DNA of 64,000 bases, from assembly GCF_030123405.1 (NCBI RefSeq), contig NZ_CP126110.1, positions 1,426,001-1,490,000 of the forward strand. The letters are read 5' to 3'. The stretch comes from Neobacillus sp. WH10 (GTDB lineage: Bacteria > Bacillota > Bacilli > Bacillales > Cytobacillaceae). The notes under the pieces were generated by a model. The model worked only from the letters and a program-made list of their open reading frames with translations. It ran no database searches and was not told the origin of the DNA. Below, in pieces: positions 41,420-50,232 of the stretch. The number at the start of each line of letters is the position of its first letter. The stretch's first letter is position 1. The position numbers and the translations under genes were made by a program.

Positions 41420-42142
41420 ATGTTAAAAGACCAAATTGCGATAGTTACTGGTGCATCAAGAGGAATTGGCAAGGAAATCGCAATAAAACTTGCTGAGCAA
41501 GGGATGAAAGTAACAATTGTTGGCAGTTCTTCGCAAGTATCGAATACTGCTGAAGAATTAAAGGATATGGGCTTTCCCAATATCCTCCCTGTTCAAGCAG
41601 ATGTTTCAAATGAAGAGGACTTGAAGGAAGTAGTTAGGAAAACGATTGAAACCTACGGCAAGGTTGATGTTCTTGTAAATAATGCAGGTGTAGGTTTCTT
41701 TAAATTAACAGAAGAAGTAACAGTAGAAGAGTGGAAGAGGATTTTTGAAGTGAATGTCCAAGGTGTGTTCTTGGCTACAAAGGCAGTCCTTCCACATATG
41801 AAGGAGAGGAAGTCCGGAACAATAATTAATATCTCTTCTGATGTTGCCCGCTACACAATCCCAAATGGTGCGGCCTATACCGCAACTAAATATGCAGTCC
41901 AAGGTTTTTCCGGATCGGTTGCCCAGGAAGTACGCGAATACGGTATCCGCGTCGGCACCATCAATCCCGGAATGGTAGATACTTATTTTGCAGAATCAAC
42001 TCAAGGCTTACCAGATAAAAAAGACTGGCTAAAGGTCGAGGACATCGCAAATGCCGTAGTTTATATGGCGTCCGCTCCAAAGCATATGCTGATTGATGAA
42101 ATCGTTTTACACCCATTCGTTCAAGAATACCCAATCGCGTAA
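41420..42142 (+). CDS. Short-chain dehydrogenase/reductase
   Basis: 240 residues from ATG at 41420, with GAAGGGAAG upstream; the frame from 41369 is longer but lacks a site. Classical SDR: cofactor motif TGASRGIGKEIA at the N-terminus, NNAG (VLVNNAGVGFF), catalytic Ser in INISSD and YTATKYAVQG (Tyr-xxx-Lys). Closest in general look to 3-oxoacyl-ACP reductases, but the substrate is unknown. It starts 54 bases after pgcA without a terminator between, so it may be cotranscribed. Confidence 0.88.
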   Translation: MLKDQIAIVTGASRGIGKEIAIKLAEQGMKVTIVGSSSQVSNTAEELKDMGFPNILPVQADVSNEEDLKEVVRKTIETYGKVDVLVNNAGVGFFKLTEEVTVEEWKRIFEVNVQGVFLATKAVLPHMKERKSGTIINISSDVARYTIPNGAAYTATKYAVQGFSGSVAQEVREYGIRVGTINPGMVDTYFAESTQGLPDKKDWLKVEDIANAVVYMASAPKHMLIDEIVLHPFVQEYPIA

Positions 42143-42188
42143 AAAAAGCGAAAGCGCCCATTTATTTTTATACTGATATTTTTCCTAA

Positions 42189-42222
42189 GAAAAACGGCTT
42201 CCAACGAGGAAGCCGTTTTTTG
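42189..42222. terminator. Terminator, SDR gene
   Basis: AAAACGGCTTCC / GGAAGCCGTTTT stem with loop AACGA and extra T residues; symmetric. Confidence 0.9.
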
Positions 42223-42284
42223 GTGGAATTCTTTGGCCCGGTTGTAAAAAATTTTCTCAACAAAAACGGTATCCGCTTTATTTT

Positions 42285-42539
42285 TTAGGAAAGACTATAC
42301 ATCGGTATCCCTTTTACATCTGGTTCTACGTTTTCGTTAGCATGGTCGATGTAACGAAGAAGACTATAAAGTTTCGTTTCAATTACAGTGTAGTCACGTT
42401 CAAAATTGTAGGCATGGAGAAATTGTTCAATCTTTTTTGATAAAAATTGGTCCTTAGTCCGTACCATTAAAATCAGTAAATTATCCCATTCTGATCGGTG
42501 CGTATAGTATAAAGCTCGGTCGTAGTCCAATTTATTCAT
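42285..42539 (-). CDS. yhdB: YhdB-like protein
   Basis: 84 residues. ATG follows GGAGGAGAAAAGAC. Opens MNKLDYDRALYYTHRSEWDN and has LLILMVRTKDQFLSKKIEQFL, which fits the small YhdB family of bacilli in sequence style and length; function unknown. Position between pgcA and spoVR agrees with the B. subtilis order. Helical, soluble, no metal motif. Confidence 0.72.
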   Translation of the reverse strand: MNKLDYDRALYYTHRSEWDNLLILMVRTKDQFLSKKIEQFLHAYNFERDYTVIETKLYSLLRYIDHANENVEPDVKGIPMYSLS

Positions 42540-42688
42540 TTGTCTTTTCTCCTCCTTATTAGGAGTTGAGATTATTGTATGACATTCTGACGATAACTTT
42601 CACAGAAAATGTTGGACACCCAATGATTCCGCTGTTTTCAACATTTACCTGAATAAATAATGGTCTTTTAGTAAAAAGGGGGGGTTTA

Positions 42689-43705
42689 ATGGCTAAATTC
42701 ATTAGTATCCTTCTTGTTGTCTTTTTTTTATTTGAAACAGCAACACAGGCAAAAAAGATGAAAGTGGAAAAACCATATTCTTATGAACAGTTGGAGCAAG
42801 ATCTTGAAAAAATACAGAAAAAATATAAAAGGCATATTGAGATAAAATCAATTGGAACAACCCACTTTGGAAAGAATATTTGGGGAATTAAGATCGGGAA
42901 GGGCAAAAAAAATATCGTATTAATTGGTGCACATCATGGACGTGAATGGCTTACGAGTGCACTTTTGATGAAAATGCTTGAGTCCTATGCTGAAGCATAT
43001 CAAGGTTCGGGGAAAATCGGATTTACTTCCACAAATATTCTTAATGAAGTTTCTATTTGGTTTATACCAATGTTAAATCCAGACGGTGTAAACATTCAAC
43101 AAAATAACATGACAGGGTTTCCAGCTATGCATATACAACGATTGTTGATCATGAATGAAGGATTAAACCACTTTGAAAGATGGAAAGCCAATGGCATGGG
43201 TATAGACTTAAACAGACAATACCCAGCAGGGTGGAAAGGACTAAATCAAGAACCAGGAGAACCTAGTTATAAATTTTATAAAGGGAAAAAGCCACTCGAA
43301 GCTAAGGAAGTAATCGCTTTAACCAAATTTATTAAAGAAATTAACCCTTCTATTGCCATAGCCTATCATACAGCTGGAAGAGAAATTTTTTGGAATTATA
43401 AAAATGGTAAATATCTTAAAAGGGATTATAAAGTAGCTAAAAAAGTCGCTAATTTAACTGGCTATAAATTAGCGAAACCTGATCCGGATGCAGTGGGTGG
43501 AGGATTTACCGATTGGTTTATTACAACATATCACAGACCAGCCATGACGATTGAAATTAGCTATCTTGTTGGTGAAACAAGCCCTCCCCTAGCTGTTTTA
43601 AAAAAAGAATGGGAACGAAACAAATATGTTGGCCTTAAGTTGGCAAAAGAAGCAAGAAAAATTGACGAAAAAAATCATAATGGTTCATTCTCCAGGGAAA
43701 GCTAA
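42689..43705 (+). CDS. Secreted M14-family zinc carboxypeptidase
   Basis: 338 residues, ATG after AAAGGGGGGGG. Signal peptide (about residues 1-21, FISILLVVFFLFETATQA) points to export. The zinc site HHGREW near residue 80 (HxxE) and AYHTAGREIFW near residue 230 (His), substrate motif GIDLNRQYPAGW and the catalytic Glu in MTIEISYLVGE are all present, so it should be active. Relatives in bacilli cleave gamma-D-glutamyl-meso-diaminopimelate or other C-terminal residues of peptidoglycan peptides; no LysM domain is present here. 30 bases upstream of the yhdC remnant, possibly cotranscribed. Confidence 0.9.
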   Translation: MAKFISILLVVFFLFETATQAKKMKVEKPYSYEQLEQDLEKIQKKYKRHIEIKSIGTTHFGKNIWGIKIGKGKKNIVLIGAHHGREWLTSALLMKMLESYAEAYQGSGKIGFTSTNILNEVSIWFIPMLNPDGVNIQQNNMTGFPAMHIQRLLIMNEGLNHFERWKANGMGIDLNRQYPAGWKGLNQEPGEPSYKFYKGKKPLEAKEVIALTKFIKEINPSIAIAYHTAGREIFWNYKNGKYLKRDYKVAKKVANLTGYKLAKPDPDAVGGGFTDWFITTYHRPAMTIEISYLVGETSPPLAVLKKEWERNKYVGLKLAKEARKIDEKNHNGSFSRES

Positions 43706-43734
43706 ATTTATCAGAAATTAAGGTGGTAATGGGG

Positions 43735-44051
43735 ATGAAAAAATATTTAGCAGCTATCCTGATTATGTGTTCTCTTATTATTAACTTTCAGAAGCCAGGA
43801 TTTGCTCAAAAACCTGATTATGAAAAATACGGTCGAATTGCAATGGCAGTCATCAAGGAAGATTTTCCAGGGGAGCCAGTTCGGGACTACGAATATCTAG
43901 GCAGAAAAAAAATTAATGATATGAAGGTGGAAGATGGATTTAGGTTCAAAGTACAAGAAAAAATCAGATTTTCTTTGTGATAATTAGAGTAAATCATGAT
44001 ATAAGAAATAATAAACTTCTTAATTTAACGGTTGAGACCCAAAAACAATAA
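43735..44051 (+). pseudogene. yhdC: YhdC-like (DUF3889) secreted protein, single-base frameshift
   Basis: ATG at 43735 with AAGGTGG eight bases upstream. Signal peptide (YLAAILIMCSLIINFQ) then DYEKYGRIAMAVIKEDFPG and DYEYLGRKK as in the DUF3889/YhdC family. The frame stops early at 43980 (FKVQEKIRFSL). Shifting back one base in the A6 run at 43958-43963 restores a further ~30 codons reading KNQIFFVIIRVNHDIRNNK then LLNLTVETQKQ and stopping at 44051, which completes the usual family length and beta-strand pattern. Either a one-base loss in a homopolymer (real mutation or sequencing error) or, less likely, slippage makes the full protein. Confidence 0.72.
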
Positions 44052-44074
44052 GCGAGATTGCTTATTGTTTTTTG
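44038..44074 (+). terminator. Terminator overlapping restored yhdC end
   Basis: AAAACAATAAGC / GCTTATTGTTTT stem, six-base loop, TTTTTT tail. The restored stop codon lies inside the left arm, as expected if the longer frame is the ancestral one. Confidence 0.88.
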
Positions 44075-44139
44075 CTTCTTTCTCATCATTCCCGCCTTAG
44101 CCTCATACATTGTGGTAAGAGGAAAAGGGGGAGTGGCGA

Positions 44140-45555
44140 ATGAATGTTGAAGGTCGAAAGCAGCTTGAATATGCCATTAGTGAAATTACTGAAATCGCAA
44201 GCGGCTTTGGTTTGGATTATTATCCGATGCGTTACGAAATTTGTCCATCTGAAATTATTTATACCTTTGGAGCCTATGGAATGCCGACCCGATTTTCACA
44301 TTGGAGCTTCGGGAAGCAATTTCATAAAATGAAACTGCATTATGATTTAGGACTTAGCAAAATATATGAACTTGTTATTAACTCAAATCCATGTTATGCC
44401 TTTTTACTTGATTCTAATACCCTTATTCAAAATAAACTGATTGTTGCTCACGTATTAGCCCATTGTGATTTCTTTAAGAATAACGTTCGCTTCCAAAATA
44501 CAAAGCGGGATATGGTCGAAAGTATGGCAGCAACAGCAGAAAGAATCCATCAATATGAAATCCAATATGGAAAAAGGGAAGTAGAAACCTTTTTAGACGC
44601 TGTGTTGGCTATTGACGAACATATTGACCCATCGCTCATGAGGCCAAAGCTTTCCTGGTCCATTGGAGACGATGAGGATGATGAAGATGATGAACATCAA
44701 GTGGTAACGCCCTATGATGATCTTTGGAAGCTGGATGAAAAAGATAAAAAGGAGACCATTCAACCAAGGAAAAAGAAATTTCCCCCAAGACCTGAAAAGG
44801 ACTTATTACTATTTATCGAGACCTACAGCAGAGAGCTTGAAGATTGGCAGCGGGATGTCCTAACAATGATGAGGGAAGAAATGCTCTACTTCTGGCCCCA
44901 GCTTGAAACAAAAATCATGAATGAGGGATGGGCTTCGTATTGGCACCAACGAATTTTACGGGAAATGGATTTAACAAGTGGTGAATCTATCGAATTCGCA
45001 AAATTGAATGCCGGGGTTGTTCAGCCATCCAAAACAGGGATAAACCCATATTATCTTGGTATAAAAATCTTTGAGGACATCGAAGAACGGTATAATAACC
45101 CAACAGAGGAAATGAAGCGTAGAGGAGTACAGCCAGGTTCGGGCAGGGAAAAAATGTTTGAAGTTCGAGAAGTTGAATCGGACATTTCTTTTCTTCGCAA
45201 CTACCTAAATAAGGATCTCGTCATGAGAGAAGATATGTATCTTTTCCAAAAGCAAGGACGAGATTATAAAATTGTTGATAAAGAGTGGGAGCATATCCGA
45301 GACCAGCTCGTGAATATGCGGGTAAACGGGGGATTTCCATATATTACGGTCAATGATGGCGACTATTTGAAAAATGGTGAGCTATACTTAAAACACTGGT
45401 ATGAGGGTATCGAACTTGATGTAAAATACCTTGAAAAGGTACTCCCTTATATTCAGCAGCTGTGGGGCAGACCGGTTCATATCGAAACAATTATTGAAGA
45501 AAGAAAAATGCTTTTTTCTTATGATGGGAAGGGCGTTCATAGGAAGTATTTATAA
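44140..45555 (+). CDS. spoVR: SpoVR-family protein
   Basis: 471 residues, ATG after AAAAGGGGG. SpoVR family, in B. subtilis a mother-cell gene needed for normal spore cortex; the E. coli homologue YcgB belongs to the stress set with YeaG and YeaH. Motifs: EICPSEIIYTFGAYGMP, HVLAHCDFFKNN near residue 110, MNEGWASYWHQRIL near residue 265 (EGxxxxxH metalloprotease-like), GRDYKIVDKEWEHIRDQL. An acidic run DDEDDEDDEH is at about 185. Function is unknown. Single gene with terminator. PrkA and YhbH, the other two members of the set, are 38 kb upstream. Confidence 0.94.
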   Translation: MNVEGRKQLEYAISEITEIASGFGLDYYPMRYEICPSEIIYTFGAYGMPTRFSHWSFGKQFHKMKLHYDLGLSKIYELVINSNPCYAFLLDSNTLIQNKLIVAHVLAHCDFFKNNVRFQNTKRDMVESMAATAERIHQYEIQYGKREVETFLDAVLAIDEHIDPSLMRPKLSWSIGDDEDDEDDEHQVVTPYDDLWKLDEKDKKETIQPRKKKFPPRPEKDLLLFIETYSRELEDWQRDVLTMMREEMLYFWPQLETKIMNEGWASYWHQRILREMDLTSGESIEFAKLNAGVVQPSKTGINPYYLGIKIFEDIEERYNNPTEEMKRRGVQPGSGREKMFEVREVESDISFLRNYLNKDLVMREDMYLFQKQGRDYKIVDKEWEHIRDQLVNMRVNGGFPYITVNDGDYLKNGELYLKHWYEGIELDVKYLEKVLPYIQQLWGRPVHIETIIEERKMLFSYDGKGVHRKYL

Positions 45556-45611
45556 GGTGAAACTTCAATCAGAGGAAGAGCTTACTGCCTGTTAATGCGG
45601 AATAATAACAT

Positions 45612-45656
45612 GAGAGGATGTCTCCAATAGGTTAGACCTGTTGGAGACATCCTCTT
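45612..45656. terminator. Long hairpin between spoVR and ald
   Basis: GAGGATGTCTCCAA paired with TTGGAGACATCCTC plus AGG/CCT inside; T residues after it are sparse on both sides, so it may be a terminator or an mRNA 3' end stabiliser. Confidence 0.7.
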
Positions 45657-45667
45657 AAAGCTGTTTA

Positions 45668-46801
45668 TTATAGGGAGGAAAGTTCTTTTTCTAATGCATT
45701 TTCTACTGTTACATAATCATAACCAAGATCTTTTGCTACCGCTTCGTAAGTGATTTCTCCATTGGCAACATTCACACCAAGTTTTAAAGCAGCATTTTCA
45801 GAAATGGCTTTGAAAACCCCTTTATTTGCGATTTGCAATGCGTATGGTACCGTAACGTTTGTTAGGGCGATGGTCGAAGTTCTTGGAACAGCACCAGGCA
45901 TATTTGCAACAGAATAGTGGACAACACCATGTTTTACAAATATAGGGTTGTCATGTGTTGTTACATGATCAGAGGTTTCAACAATTCCACCTTGGTCAAT
46001 CGCAACATCGACAATAACTGAACCTGGCTTCATTGATTTAACCATTTCTTCTGAAACAAGTTTAGGAGCCTTAGCACCTGGAATTAATACAGCACCAATA
46101 AGAAGATCGGCTTCTGCAACTGCTTCCGAGATGTTAAATGGATTAGACATTAATGTTTTGATCTGATTTCCGAAAATGTCATCCAGCTGGCGCAAACGGT
46201 CAGCGCTTAAATCGATAATGGTTACATCAGCACCTAAACCAATTGCCATTTTAGCAGCGTTGGTACCAACAATACCGCCGCCGATAATCGTGACCTTGCC
46301 GCGATTTACACCCGGTACGCCTGCAAGCAGAATTCCTTGGCCCCCGTTATTTTTTTGCAAGAATTGTGCCCCAATTTGGGCAGCCATACGGCCGGCAACT
46401 TCACTCATTGGTGTTAGAAGTGGAAGAGTTCTATTTACCGCAACTGTTTCATAAGCGATCGCGATAACACCATTCTCTTTAAGTGCTTTTGCTAATGAAG
46501 GCTCTGCCGCAAGGTGTAAATAAGTAAATAAAATTAATCCTGGACGGAAGTATTGATATTCACTTGATAGTGGTTCTTTAACTTTCATAATCATTTCTGA
46601 TTTAGCCCAGACATGTTCAGCGCTTTCAAGAATCTCAGCACCAGCTTTTGCATAATCATCATTTGTGAAACCGCTTCCAATTCCGGCGTCTTTTTCCACT
46701 AATACAGCATGACCAGCATTCAGTAATGAAACGACACCTGCCGGCGTAAGTGCTACACGATTTTCATTGTTTTTAATTTCTTTAGGTACTCCAATAAACA
46801 T
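45668..46801 (-). CDS. ald: Alanine dehydrogenase
   Basis: 377 residues, ATG after GGGAGGAA. Reversible oxidative deamination of L-alanine to pyruvate and ammonia with NAD. N-terminal KEIKNNENRVALTPAGVVSL, catalytic lysine and histidine region (VLVEKDAGIGSGF, TYLHLAAEP), and the Rossmann loop VTIIGGGIVGTNAAKMAIGLGA. Important for alanine use in growth and sporulation. The gene for its likely activator AdeR is directly upstream on the same strand, and an amino-acid permease is divergent from that. Confidence 0.97.
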   Translation of the reverse strand: MFIGVPKEIKNNENRVALTPAGVVSLLNAGHAVLVEKDAGIGSGFTNDDYAKAGAEILESAEHVWAKSEMIMKVKEPLSSEYQYFRPGLILFTYLHLAAEPSLAKALKENGVIAIAYETVAVNRTLPLLTPMSEVAGRMAAQIGAQFLQKNNGGQGILLAGVPGVNRGKVTIIGGGIVGTNAAKMAIGLGADVTIIDLSADRLRQLDDIFGNQIKTLMSNPFNISEAVAEADLLIGAVLIPGAKAPKLVSEEMVKSMKPGSVIVDVAIDQGGIVETSDHVTTHDNPIFVKHGVVHYSVANMPGAVPRTSTIALTNVTVPYALQIANKGVFKAISENAALKLGVNVANGEITYEAVAKDLGYDYVTVENALEKELSSL

Positions 46802-46930
46802 ATTCCGAATTCCTCCCTTAATACCTTTGAAGTATTTTACTATGGATAAAGTATAAAATGTTTGCCACAGAATTTCTTTGTTAAGAAAGGAGAAATATTT
46901 TTATTGTTTTTGGGGATTTTCACAAAATGT

Positions 46931-48169
46931 TCAAATCCCATTATATTTTTCGAGTTTCAAATCAAGGTAAAGGATCATTTTTTGGTTTGGATCTTTGAAA
47001 TTAACATCTCCAATTTCAGTGATTCGCTTTAACCGATAATTAAGTGTGTTGGCATGGACATTTAATTCTTTGGCTGCATCATTAATATTGTTATCTAGAT
47101 TTAAAAACACCTCTAATGTTTCGACAAGATTACTGTTATGCTTTTTGTCATACTGATGGAGACGTTTTAAAGAGTAATTTTCATAGTCCTCATTTCGTCT
47201 TTTTTCTAGAATAAGTTCAAAAAGCTGGTAAATTCCTAGCTTCTGATAATTATAAATGTCCATTGTCTCCATTGGGAATTTTTCTTTAATCGACAAAACC
47301 GCCAATGCTTCTCCAAAAGCTTTGCCGATTAATTGATAATCCATATAAATACTGCTATATACAGGAGTGATTTCCTTAATTCCGTATCGATCATCCATCT
47401 TCCAAATAAATGTCTGGACAAAATGGTCAAGCTCATGAAAAGGTTTATCGATATTGGTTGCGGATACTAATAGAATAAGTTGATTGCAGTCAATTGTATT
47501 AAGCATAATTTTCAAACGTTGGTTTGTTTTTAACAGATAGGATATTGACTGCTCCTCTTTGCTTGTGATATTTTGCCGAAATTGAAATACGACAACGGCA
47601 AAGGATGGGGCGGGCGTGATTTGCATTGATTGGAATTTTTCGGTGATTTCCTTTTCACCCTTTAGATGGCCAGTTAATAGTTTCCAGAAGAATTCTTGTG
47701 AATGCTCTTCTTTTTTATTTTTTCTCGTTTGCAGCTGCAGAAGTTTATTCTTTGCTGCATCTGCCGCTTTTTTTAGTAAATCAAAATCTTCATCTGTTAA
47801 TCTTTTATCAATTTCTATCGCCCATATAAACCCTAAAACCTCGTCTTGCTTCCAAATAGAGATCGCCACTCTATTATTAAGTCCAATATCATTCATATTT
47901 TTCACGCGAATAGGGTCCCGGGTCCTAAGTAGTGTTGGAATTGTTCCTTCTTTCCATAATTGATTGATAACCTTTTCCGGTACTCTTCTGCCAATAATTG
48001 TAGAAACTCTTGCAGGATCGGTGCGTTCATCATGCGTACTGTAAGCAAGAAGGCGATGGTTTGCATCCTCTATTGTAATTGGGCACTTCAAAACTTGGCT
48101 AATGAGGTCGGCGAACTCATCTAAACTTTCAAAAGCAGTTTTAAAGGGGTCATGTTGTCTAGCATTCAA
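46931..48169 (-). CDS. adeR: PucR/CdaR-type regulator of alanine dehydrogenase, AdeR
   Basis: 412 residues from TTG at 48169 with GGAGG eight bases upstream; the GTG at 48184 overlaps that site and is rejected. N-terminal sensory region with GAF-like character (DLISQVLKCPITIEDANHRLLAY), central GGDEF-like CdaR fold, and C-terminal PucR helix-turn-helix FLNLDNNINDAAKELNVHAN and TLNYRLKRITEI. B. subtilis AdeR activates ald in response to alanine, and the gene order adeR-ald is the same here. A 130-base gap to ald leaves space for its own regulated promoter. Confidence 0.88.
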   Translation of the reverse strand: MNARQHDPFKTAFESLDEFADLISQVLKCPITIEDANHRLLAYSTHDERTDPARVSTIIGRRVPEKVINQLWKEGTIPTLLRTRDPIRVKNMNDIGLNNRVAISIWKQDEVLGFIWAIEIDKRLTDEDFDLLKKAADAAKNKLLQLQTRKNKKEEHSQEFFWKLLTGHLKGEKEITEKFQSMQITPAPSFAVVVFQFRQNITSKEEQSISYLLKTNQRLKIMLNTIDCNQLILLVSATNIDKPFHELDHFVQTFIWKMDDRYGIKEITPVYSSIYMDYQLIGKAFGEALAVLSIKEKFPMETMDIYNYQKLGIYQLFELILEKRRNEDYENYSLKRLHQYDKKHNSNLVETLEVFLNLDNNINDAAKELNVHANTLNYRLKRITEIGDVNFKDPNQKMILYLDLKLEKYNGI

Positions 48170-48560
48170 AATGAAAACCTCCACTATATATATATATAGA
48201 ACTATTTTAGTTTATTTTTTTTGATTAGCAAAAAAATATTATGTTGTCTTTGTTTAATTTTACAAAAAAAAAATAAAAATTTCTTGTTTTTTAACAAAAA
48301 AAGATTGTTCACAATAATGTTAAAATGTTTTCATGAAATGTTCAAAAAAATAAAAATTTGAACTATTCTTATTTGAAAGCGCTAACAATATAAAGGAAGG
48401 GAGAAAAATAATTTTTTGTAGTATATAATAAATAATATTATTTTTATCCTAAGAAAGTTATAAATATTTTTTCTCTTTTCTTTATAGTAGAAAATGAGAG
48501 CAAAGGATAAGTGGGATGGATGAGAAATTAGAAGTTTGTTAATCAGGGGGAGATTACTAT
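48170..48560. other. 390-base divergent control region of adeR and the permease gene
   Basis: Extremely A/T-rich. Holds a TA tract at 48186-48198, several TGTTCA-like words, a TATAAT box near 48424 without a clear -35, and the cre site at 48374. No gene visible. Confidence 0.5.
48374..48387 (+). promoter_or_regulatory. CcpA cre site upstream of the amino-acid permease
   Basis: TGAAAGCGCTAACA fits the cre consensus TGWAANCGNTNWCA at every position. 174 bases before the permease start; could act on the permease or on adeR. Confidence 0.75.
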
Positions 48561-49961
48561 ATGAGTAAAAACACTCATGGAAAAGAACTTCAACGCGGTT
48601 TAGAAGAAAGACATATTACATTAATGTCTCTAGGGGCAGCAATTGGGGTTGGATTATTTCTTGGGTCGGCAACCGCAATTAAAATGGCTGGACCGGGTAT
48701 TTTGTTAGGGTATGCTGCTAGTGGAGTAATCATGTTTTTTATCATGAGAGCTTTAGGAGAGATGGCGATTCAAAAACCAGTGGCAGGCTCATTTAGTAAA
48801 TATGCTCGTGATTACTTAGGACCGCTTGCGGGGTATATTACCGGTTGGAACTATTGGTTTTTATGGGTTGTTACCTGTATGGCCGAGATTACAGCTGTAG
48901 GCATTTACATGGAATATTGGTTCCCGAATGTTCCGAGATGGATTTGGGCGCTGTCAGCACTAGTGATTATGGCAGCAGTAAACTTCCTTGCGGTAAAGGC
49001 ATACGGGGAATTAGAATTCTGGTTTGCCCTTATTAAAATTATCACGATTATTGCGATGATTGCAATTGGCGCCGGAATGATTTTCTTTGGCTTTGGTAAT
49101 GGCGGAATTGCCACTGGTATTAAAAATTTATGGGATCATGGCGGTTTTTTTCCAAATGGAATAAAAGGTGTCTTACTATCATTGCAAATGGTTATGTTTG
49201 CTTATCTTGGTATTGAAATGATTGGGGTTACGGCAGGAGAGGTAAAAAATCCAGAAAAAACCCTATCTAGAGCAATAGATACTGTATTTTGGCGAATCCT
49301 CATTTTTTATGTTGGTGCCTTGTTTGTCATCATGTCTATCTATCCTTGGGAAGAAATTGGAACAAAAGGAAGCCCGTTTGTGCTAACCTTTGAAAAAATC
49401 GGAATACCAGGTGCAGCCGGAATAATTAACTTTGTTGTACTCACTGCAGCACTTTCATCTTGTAATAGTGGGATTTTTAGTACGGCTCGGATGTTATTTA
49501 ACCTTGCTGAGCATGGTGAAGCACCACGCAACTTTGGAAAAGTAACAAAAACTGGAGTTCCAGGGGCAGCGGTGTTGGCTTCTGCAGGTGCACTTCTAAT
49601 TGGAGTAATGTTAAATTACATTGTTCCTGCAAAAGTTTTTACATGGGTTACAAGTATTGCTACCTTTGGGGCCATTTGGACTTGGGGAATCATTCTGTTG
49701 TCGCAAATTCGTTATCGTAAAACCTTAAAACCGAGTGAAGCGAGATCTTTGAAATATAGAATGCCGTTATTCCCATATACTTCTTATATTGCTTTAGCCT
49801 TTTTAGCCTTTGTAATTGGGTTGATGGCTTATAATCCTGATACTAGAATTGCTTTGGTGATCGGACCACTTTTCCTAATCTTCTTGGTTGTGGTTTATTA
49901 TATAAAAGGCTTTCATAAACGAGACTCAATCAATACTACATCTAAAAAACGAGTTGGCTAA
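48561..49961 (+). CDS. Amino-acid permease of the AAT family, probably for alanine
   Basis: 466 residues, ATG after AGGGGGAGA. Twelve membrane segments; N-terminal LEERHITLMSLGAAIGVGLFLGSA with the unwound GxGxFxG helix, ALGEMAIQKPVAGSF and SYARDY-like KYARDYLGPLAGYITGWNYW identify the amino acid transporter family near CycA, YtnA (AlaP) and ProY. Neighbours ald and adeR make alanine the best guess for the substrate; D-serine, glycine or proline remain possible. Under carbon control by the cre site upstream if that is functional. Ends with a strong terminator. Confidence 0.85.
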   Translation: MSKNTHGKELQRGLEERHITLMSLGAAIGVGLFLGSATAIKMAGPGILLGYAASGVIMFFIMRALGEMAIQKPVAGSFSKYARDYLGPLAGYITGWNYWFLWVVTCMAEITAVGIYMEYWFPNVPRWIWALSALVIMAAVNFLAVKAYGELEFWFALIKIITIIAMIAIGAGMIFFGFGNGGIATGIKNLWDHGGFFPNGIKGVLLSLQMVMFAYLGIEMIGVTAGEVKNPEKTLSRAIDTVFWRILIFYVGALFVIMSIYPWEEIGTKGSPFVLTFEKIGIPGAAGIINFVVLTAALSSCNSGIFSTARMLFNLAEHGEAPRNFGKVTKTGVPGAAVLASAGALLIGVMLNYIVPAKVFTWVTSIATFGAIWTWGIILLSQIRYRKTLKPSEARSLKYRMPLFPYTSYIALAFLAFVIGLMAYNPDTRIALVIGPLFLIFLVVVYYIKGFHKRDSINTTSKKRVG

Positions 49962-49982
49962 GTTTATTACTCAAACATCAAT

Positions 49983-50024
49983 AAAGCAGAGGGTTCTAAA
50001 ATAATGGAGCCCTCTGCTTTTTTC
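49983..50024 (+). terminator. Terminator of the permease gene
   Basis: AAAGCAGAGGG / CCCTCTGCTTTT stem with a long loop and TTTTTT tail, directly followed by repeat copy 3. Confidence 0.88.
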
Positions 50025-50028
50025 TTGC

Positions 50029-50172
50029 CCGATAGGAAAGTAAAACTTTCCTATCGGACATAAGTGCACTATGGGAAGCTTAGTGAGCATAAGCTTCGCA
50101 TTCGAAAAGCTATGCTTTTCGATGAACTACACCTTTGTCCTTGCCAATATGCGAGTTTTCTTTAAAAGATAG
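50029..50172 (+). repeat. Modular hairpin repeat, copy 3 (long form)
   Basis: Left hairpin GATAGGAAAGT / ACTTTCCTATC, core CATAAGTGCACTA, then an extra block with GAAGCTTAGTGAGCATAAGC and CGAAAAGCTATGCTTTTCG hairpins, then CTACACCTTTGTCCTTGCC and ATATGCGAGTTTTCTTTAAA. The extra block is absent from copies 1, 2 and 4 but is recognisable in copy 5. Confidence 0.8.
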
Positions 50173-50232
50173 CTTGGATTTTTCTTTTTTTCACATACTA
50201 ACATTGTGTAATGAAAAAGGAGGTCCTCTTTT

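Noticed and set aside
43957..43966. Programmed -1 frameshift in the yhdC homologue
   Set aside because: The codons GAA AAA ATC do not allow re-pairing of both tRNAs and the A6 run is short for polymerase slippage; a base loss is the better explanation.
48185..48200. TA-dinucleotide tract as an origin or melting element
   Set aside because: Simple A/T tract in a divergent promoter region with no DnaA boxes around it.
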